Positions 61,965-64,000 of a stretch of DNA of 64,000 nucleotides are shown piece after piece. Position 1 is the first letter of the stretch, and each line of letters opens with the position of its first letter. Location of the stretch: assembly GCF_047228935.1 (NCBI RefSeq), contig NZ_JBFEGG010000001.1, positions 558,001 through 622,000 of the forward strand. The letters run 5' to 3'. The stretch comes from Ornithinibacillus sp047228935 (GTDB taxonomy: Bacteria > Bacillota > Bacilli > Bacillales > Amphibacillaceae). The notes beneath the pieces are model-generated. The model was not told the origin of the DNA, did no database searches, and was given only the letters and a program-made list of their open reading frames with translations. The translations under genes and the position numbers were made by a program.

Positions 61965-62465
61965 ATGGTAATTTTACAAGTGGTAGGTTATAAAAATAGT
62001 GGCAAAACTACTTTAGTGGCTGCAGTTATTAACTTTTTGATATCTAATCATGTTAAGGTTGCTTCCCTTAAACATCATGGACATGGTGGTCTACCAGCAG
62101 GTTTTGAGAATACGGATAGTGAACAACATAAACAAGCGGGGGCAATTGTTGCTGGTGTATTAGGAGGAAATATTTTGCAGTTATCAAATACAAAGTGGGA
62201 TATGGATAAGATTTTTCCATTATACGAACAAATGGATATTGAAATCTTATTATTAGAAGGGTTTAAAAATCTATCATTTCCAAAACTGGTTCTTGTAAAG
62301 GAGGAAGAGGATTTATCTTTTTTGACTTCTTTACATAATGTAATTGGAATTATAAAATCAGATGCACTACACATACCACCCCAAAATATTCCTATCTTTA
62401 ATTGGAATGATATCCAACAACTAAGTGAATGGGTCTATAATAATTATAAAAAGGGGGTATTTTGA
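61965..62465 (+). CDS. mobB: MobB GTPase, MoCo guanylation accessory protein
   Basis: 166 aa P-loop protein: GYKNSGKTTL (Walker A), followed by KHHGHGG and switch elements. It starts 2 bases after moaD. MobB assists MobA in making the guanine dinucleotide cofactor. Confidence 0.93.
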   Translation: MVILQVVGYKNSGKTTLVAAVINFLISNHVKVASLKHHGHGGLPAGFENTDSEQHKQAGAIVAGVLGGNILQLSNTKWDMDKIFPLYEQMDIEILLLEGFKNLSFPKLVLVKEEEDLSFLTSLHNVIGIIKSDALHIPPQNIPIFNWNDIQQLSEWVYNNYKKGVF

Positions 62466-63067
62466 TGGGAGAGGTTGTTGCAGGGATTGTTTTAGCCGGA
62501 GGAAAGTCTAGTAGATTTGGTTATCCTAAGGCATTTGCAGAAAAAGACGGTCTTCCATTTTATCAGTTTACTATTGATGCAATGCAGCCGTTTATAGACT
62601 CTATTATTCTTGTTACTAGTAACGAGCTTCTCTCTAACTTTCGCGAACAAAAAATGAACATGAAAATAACTACTGATCAACCAGAAATAGCCGGTTTAGG
62701 TCCATTGGCCGGTATTTTCTCCGGGATGGATGAGGTTAATGCAGAATGGTATCTGGTTTGTCCGATTGATGTTCCTTTTATCAAGAAGGAGGTTTTTGAT
62801 TTACTCTTGAAACATAGGGAAACTGGAAGTGAAGCTATTGTGCCAATTGTAAACGGAAGGGTAGAACCGCTTATTTCCATTTTTCATTGTTCGATGAAGG
62901 ATAGAATTAAGGAGCAAATTAGATTAAAAGAGTATGCACCGAAGCAACTATTTACAAAAACTCATGTGACTTATGTAGAAATTCTGGACGAAAGACCATT
63001 TCGTAATATAAATTATCAGGAAGACTTGGAGAAATATAATCAGAAAGGGGAGGGGAAAGAGTGCTAA
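62465..63067 (+). CDS. mobA: Molybdenum cofactor guanylyltransferase MobA
   Basis: 200 aa from the ATG at 62465, which shares one base with the mobB stop; AAGGGGG is 7 bases upstream. LAGGKSSRFGYPK (nucleotide loop), DQPEIAGLGPLAG and the metal-binding CPIDVPF are characteristic. It adds GMP to MPT to make MGD, as required for the YdeP-type enzyme. Confidence 0.95.
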   Translation: MGEVVAGIVLAGGKSSRFGYPKAFAEKDGLPFYQFTIDAMQPFIDSIILVTSNELLSNFREQKMNMKITTDQPEIAGLGPLAGIFSGMDEVNAEWYLVCPIDVPFIKKEVFDLLLKHRETGSEAIVPIVNGRVEPLISIFHCSMKDRIKEQIRLKEYAPKQLFTKTHVTYVEILDERPFRNINYQEDLEKYNQKGEGKEC

Positions 63068-63579
63068 AGGATCATCGACAAAATGCTTTACCTTCTGTGA
63101 AGTGTGCTGTTATAACAGTGAGTGATACTCGCACAAAGGAAACAGATAAAAGTGGTAAGCTAATGATAGAATTATTAGAGCTTGAAGGCCATAAAATTTC
63201 ACAATACGAAATTATTTCTGATGAGAAAACATTAATACAAGATACGCTGAAAGGAGTTACCGCTAATAATGAAGTCCATGCCGTTCTATTAAATGGTGGG
63301 ACTGGAATTGCTAACAGAGATGTAACAATTGAAGCGATTCAACCCTTATTTTCAAAGGAAATCCCAGGTTTTGGAGAGTTGTTTAGAATGCTAAGTTATC
63401 AGTTCGATATAGGTTCTGCAAGTATGCTGTCACGTGCAATAGCTGGTGTGATTAACAATCGAATCGTATTTTCTACTCCTGGCTCATCAAAAGCAGTCAA
63501 TTTAGCAATGAAAAAATTGATATTACCAGAGCTTGGACATGCGGTGAACGAACTTAAAAAAGATTTAAGCAAAAACTAA
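63061..63579 (+). CDS. moaB: MoaB/MogA-type molybdopterin adenylyltransferase
   Basis: 172 aa, GTG start overlapping mobA by 7 bases. VITVSDTRTKETDKSG and NGGTGIANRDVTIEA are the MoaB/MogA motifs; STPGSSKAVNLAM is near the C-terminus. It adenylates molybdopterin before MoeA inserts molybdate. Length and sequence favour MoaB over MogA. Last gene of the plus-strand operon. Confidence 0.92.
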   Translation: MLKDHRQNALPSVKCAVITVSDTRTKETDKSGKLMIELLELEGHKISQYEIISDEKTLIQDTLKGVTANNEVHAVLLNGGTGIANRDVTIEAIQPLFSKEIPGFGELFRMLSYQFDIGSASMLSRAIAGVINNRIVFSTPGSSKAVNLAMKKLILPELGHAVNELKKDLSKN

Positions 63580-63617
63580 AAAGCATTCACTAAGGATGAT
63601 TAGTGAATGCTTTTTAG
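63576..63617. terminator. Bidirectional terminator between moaB and moaC
   Basis: CTAAAAAGCATTCACTAA / TTAGTGAATGCTTTTTAG form a perfect 18-bp stem with a 6-base loop. Confidence 0.95.
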
Positions 63618-63633
63618 TTTATATTTCCAGCTG

Positions 63634-64000
63634 TTAACTCCGTTTAAAATCACCACTCTTACCACCGCTTTTTTCTAGTAAATATGTAGAGCCAATTGTT
63701 ATACTTTTGTCTACTGCTTTACACATGTCGTAAATTGTTAAAGCAGTGATAGATGCTGCAGTTAATGCTTCCATTTCAACTCCTGTTCTACCAACAGTCT
63801 TAACTTCTGATTGAATCTTTAGTTCAATATCCTTCTCTGATTCTTCCCAGTCAAACGTAATGTTAACGCCACTAATTGGAATTGGATGGCACATTGGAAT
63901 AAGAGTGGAGGTTTGTTTTGCGGCCATAATCCCTGCCACTTGTGCAACAGAGAGGACATCTCCTTTTTTTATTTTTTGGTTTTGTATCGCATCGTACACT
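63634..64000 (-). CDS. moaC: Cyclic pyranopterin monophosphate synthase MoaC, N-terminus outside window
   Basis: The C-terminal 122 of about 160 residues; the frame is open to the right edge. The visible frame at the edge begins at an internal Val codon (VYDAIQNQKIKKGD), not at a start. MCHPIPISG and GVEMEALTAAS are the active-site motifs of MoaC. It turns the MoaA product into precursor Z. It is transcribed toward the rest of the MoCo operon on the opposite strand. Confidence 0.95.
   Translation of the reverse strand, partial: VYDAIQNQKIKKGDVLSVAQVAGIMAAKQTSTLIPMCHPIPISGVNITFDWEESEKDIELKIQSEVKTVGRTGVEMEALTAASITALTIYDMCKAVDKSITIGSTYLLEKSGGKSGDFKRS

Noticed and set aside
1..64000. CRISPR arrays, insertion sequences, prophage or integrative element borders
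   Set aside because: No regular spaced repeats, transposase or integrase reading frames, or tRNA-flanking direct repeats were seen; gene order and base composition look uniform.

Overview
The window reads as chromosomal DNA of a low-GC Gram-positive of the family Bacillaceae. Genes are AT-rich, preceded by strong AGGAGG-type ribosome binding sites, often start with TTG or GTG, and nearly every transcription unit ends in an intrinsic hairpin. Family content is typical of Bacillus and relatives: YqhV, YitT family, CtaB, bacillopeptidase F, a thioredoxin-type ArsC, a 3D-domain protein and a YuxH-like EAL-HDOD protein. I see no rRNA, tRNA, insertion sequence, prophage, CRISPR array or replication origin.

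Layout. 1-10 kb: a partial VTT membrane protein, a truncated FtsZ-like protein, a MarR/MFS pair, an SDR oxidoreductase, a proline iminopeptidase-like hydrolase, a membrane protein and the TldD/TldE pair. 10-20 kb: a TetR regulator divergent from an RND exporter, a DUF819 membrane protein, an FMN reductase, a Tet-like translational GTPase with a GNAT enzyme, and a FrnE-type DsbA protein. 19-29 kb: a coiled-coil protein, a lipoprotein, a secreted coiled-coil/3D protein, a DinB-like protein, a two-component system with a three-gene ABC exporter of the antimicrobial-peptide immunity type, a cold-shock protein and an ANT(6)-like enzyme. 29-45 kb: heme O synthase, a 1736-residue bacillopeptidase F-like protease with a leader mini-ORF, an aromatic-acid exporter-like protein, an EAL-HDOD protein, a DUF2088 (LarA-like) plus FAH hydrolase operon, an aldehyde dehydrogenase, a divergent kinase-fold protein and release factor 3. 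45-53 kb: the arsRBC operon, YitT, an MFS exporter, DUF3231, YqhV, HMG-CoA lyase, a small membrane protein and an XRE-cupin regulator that seems to begin with AUU. 53-64 kb: an oxalate/formate-type MFS carrier, a YdeP-type molybdopterin oxidoreductase, FdhD, then moaA-moeB-moeA-moaE-moaD-mobB-mobA-moaB on the plus strand and moaC converging on the minus strand.

The last 11 kb form one functional block. The moa/moe/mob genes make molybdopterin and its guanine dinucleotide form, FdhD delivers sulfur to the bis-MGD cofactor, the YdeP-type enzyme is the likely recipient, and the MFS carrier may move its carboxylate substrate. Elsewhere the theme is export and detoxification (arsenite, drugs, antimicrobial peptides).

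Most worth a second look: the FtsZ-like protein that lacks the nucleotide-binding half but keeps the T7-loop residues, the probable AUU start of the XRE-cupin regulator, the in-frame mini-ORF ahead of the giant protease, the DUF2088/FAH operon, the kinase-fold protein with altered motifs, and the promoter/palindrome array upstream of HMG-CoA lyase. All calls rest on reading the sequence and on family knowledge; no database search was run.
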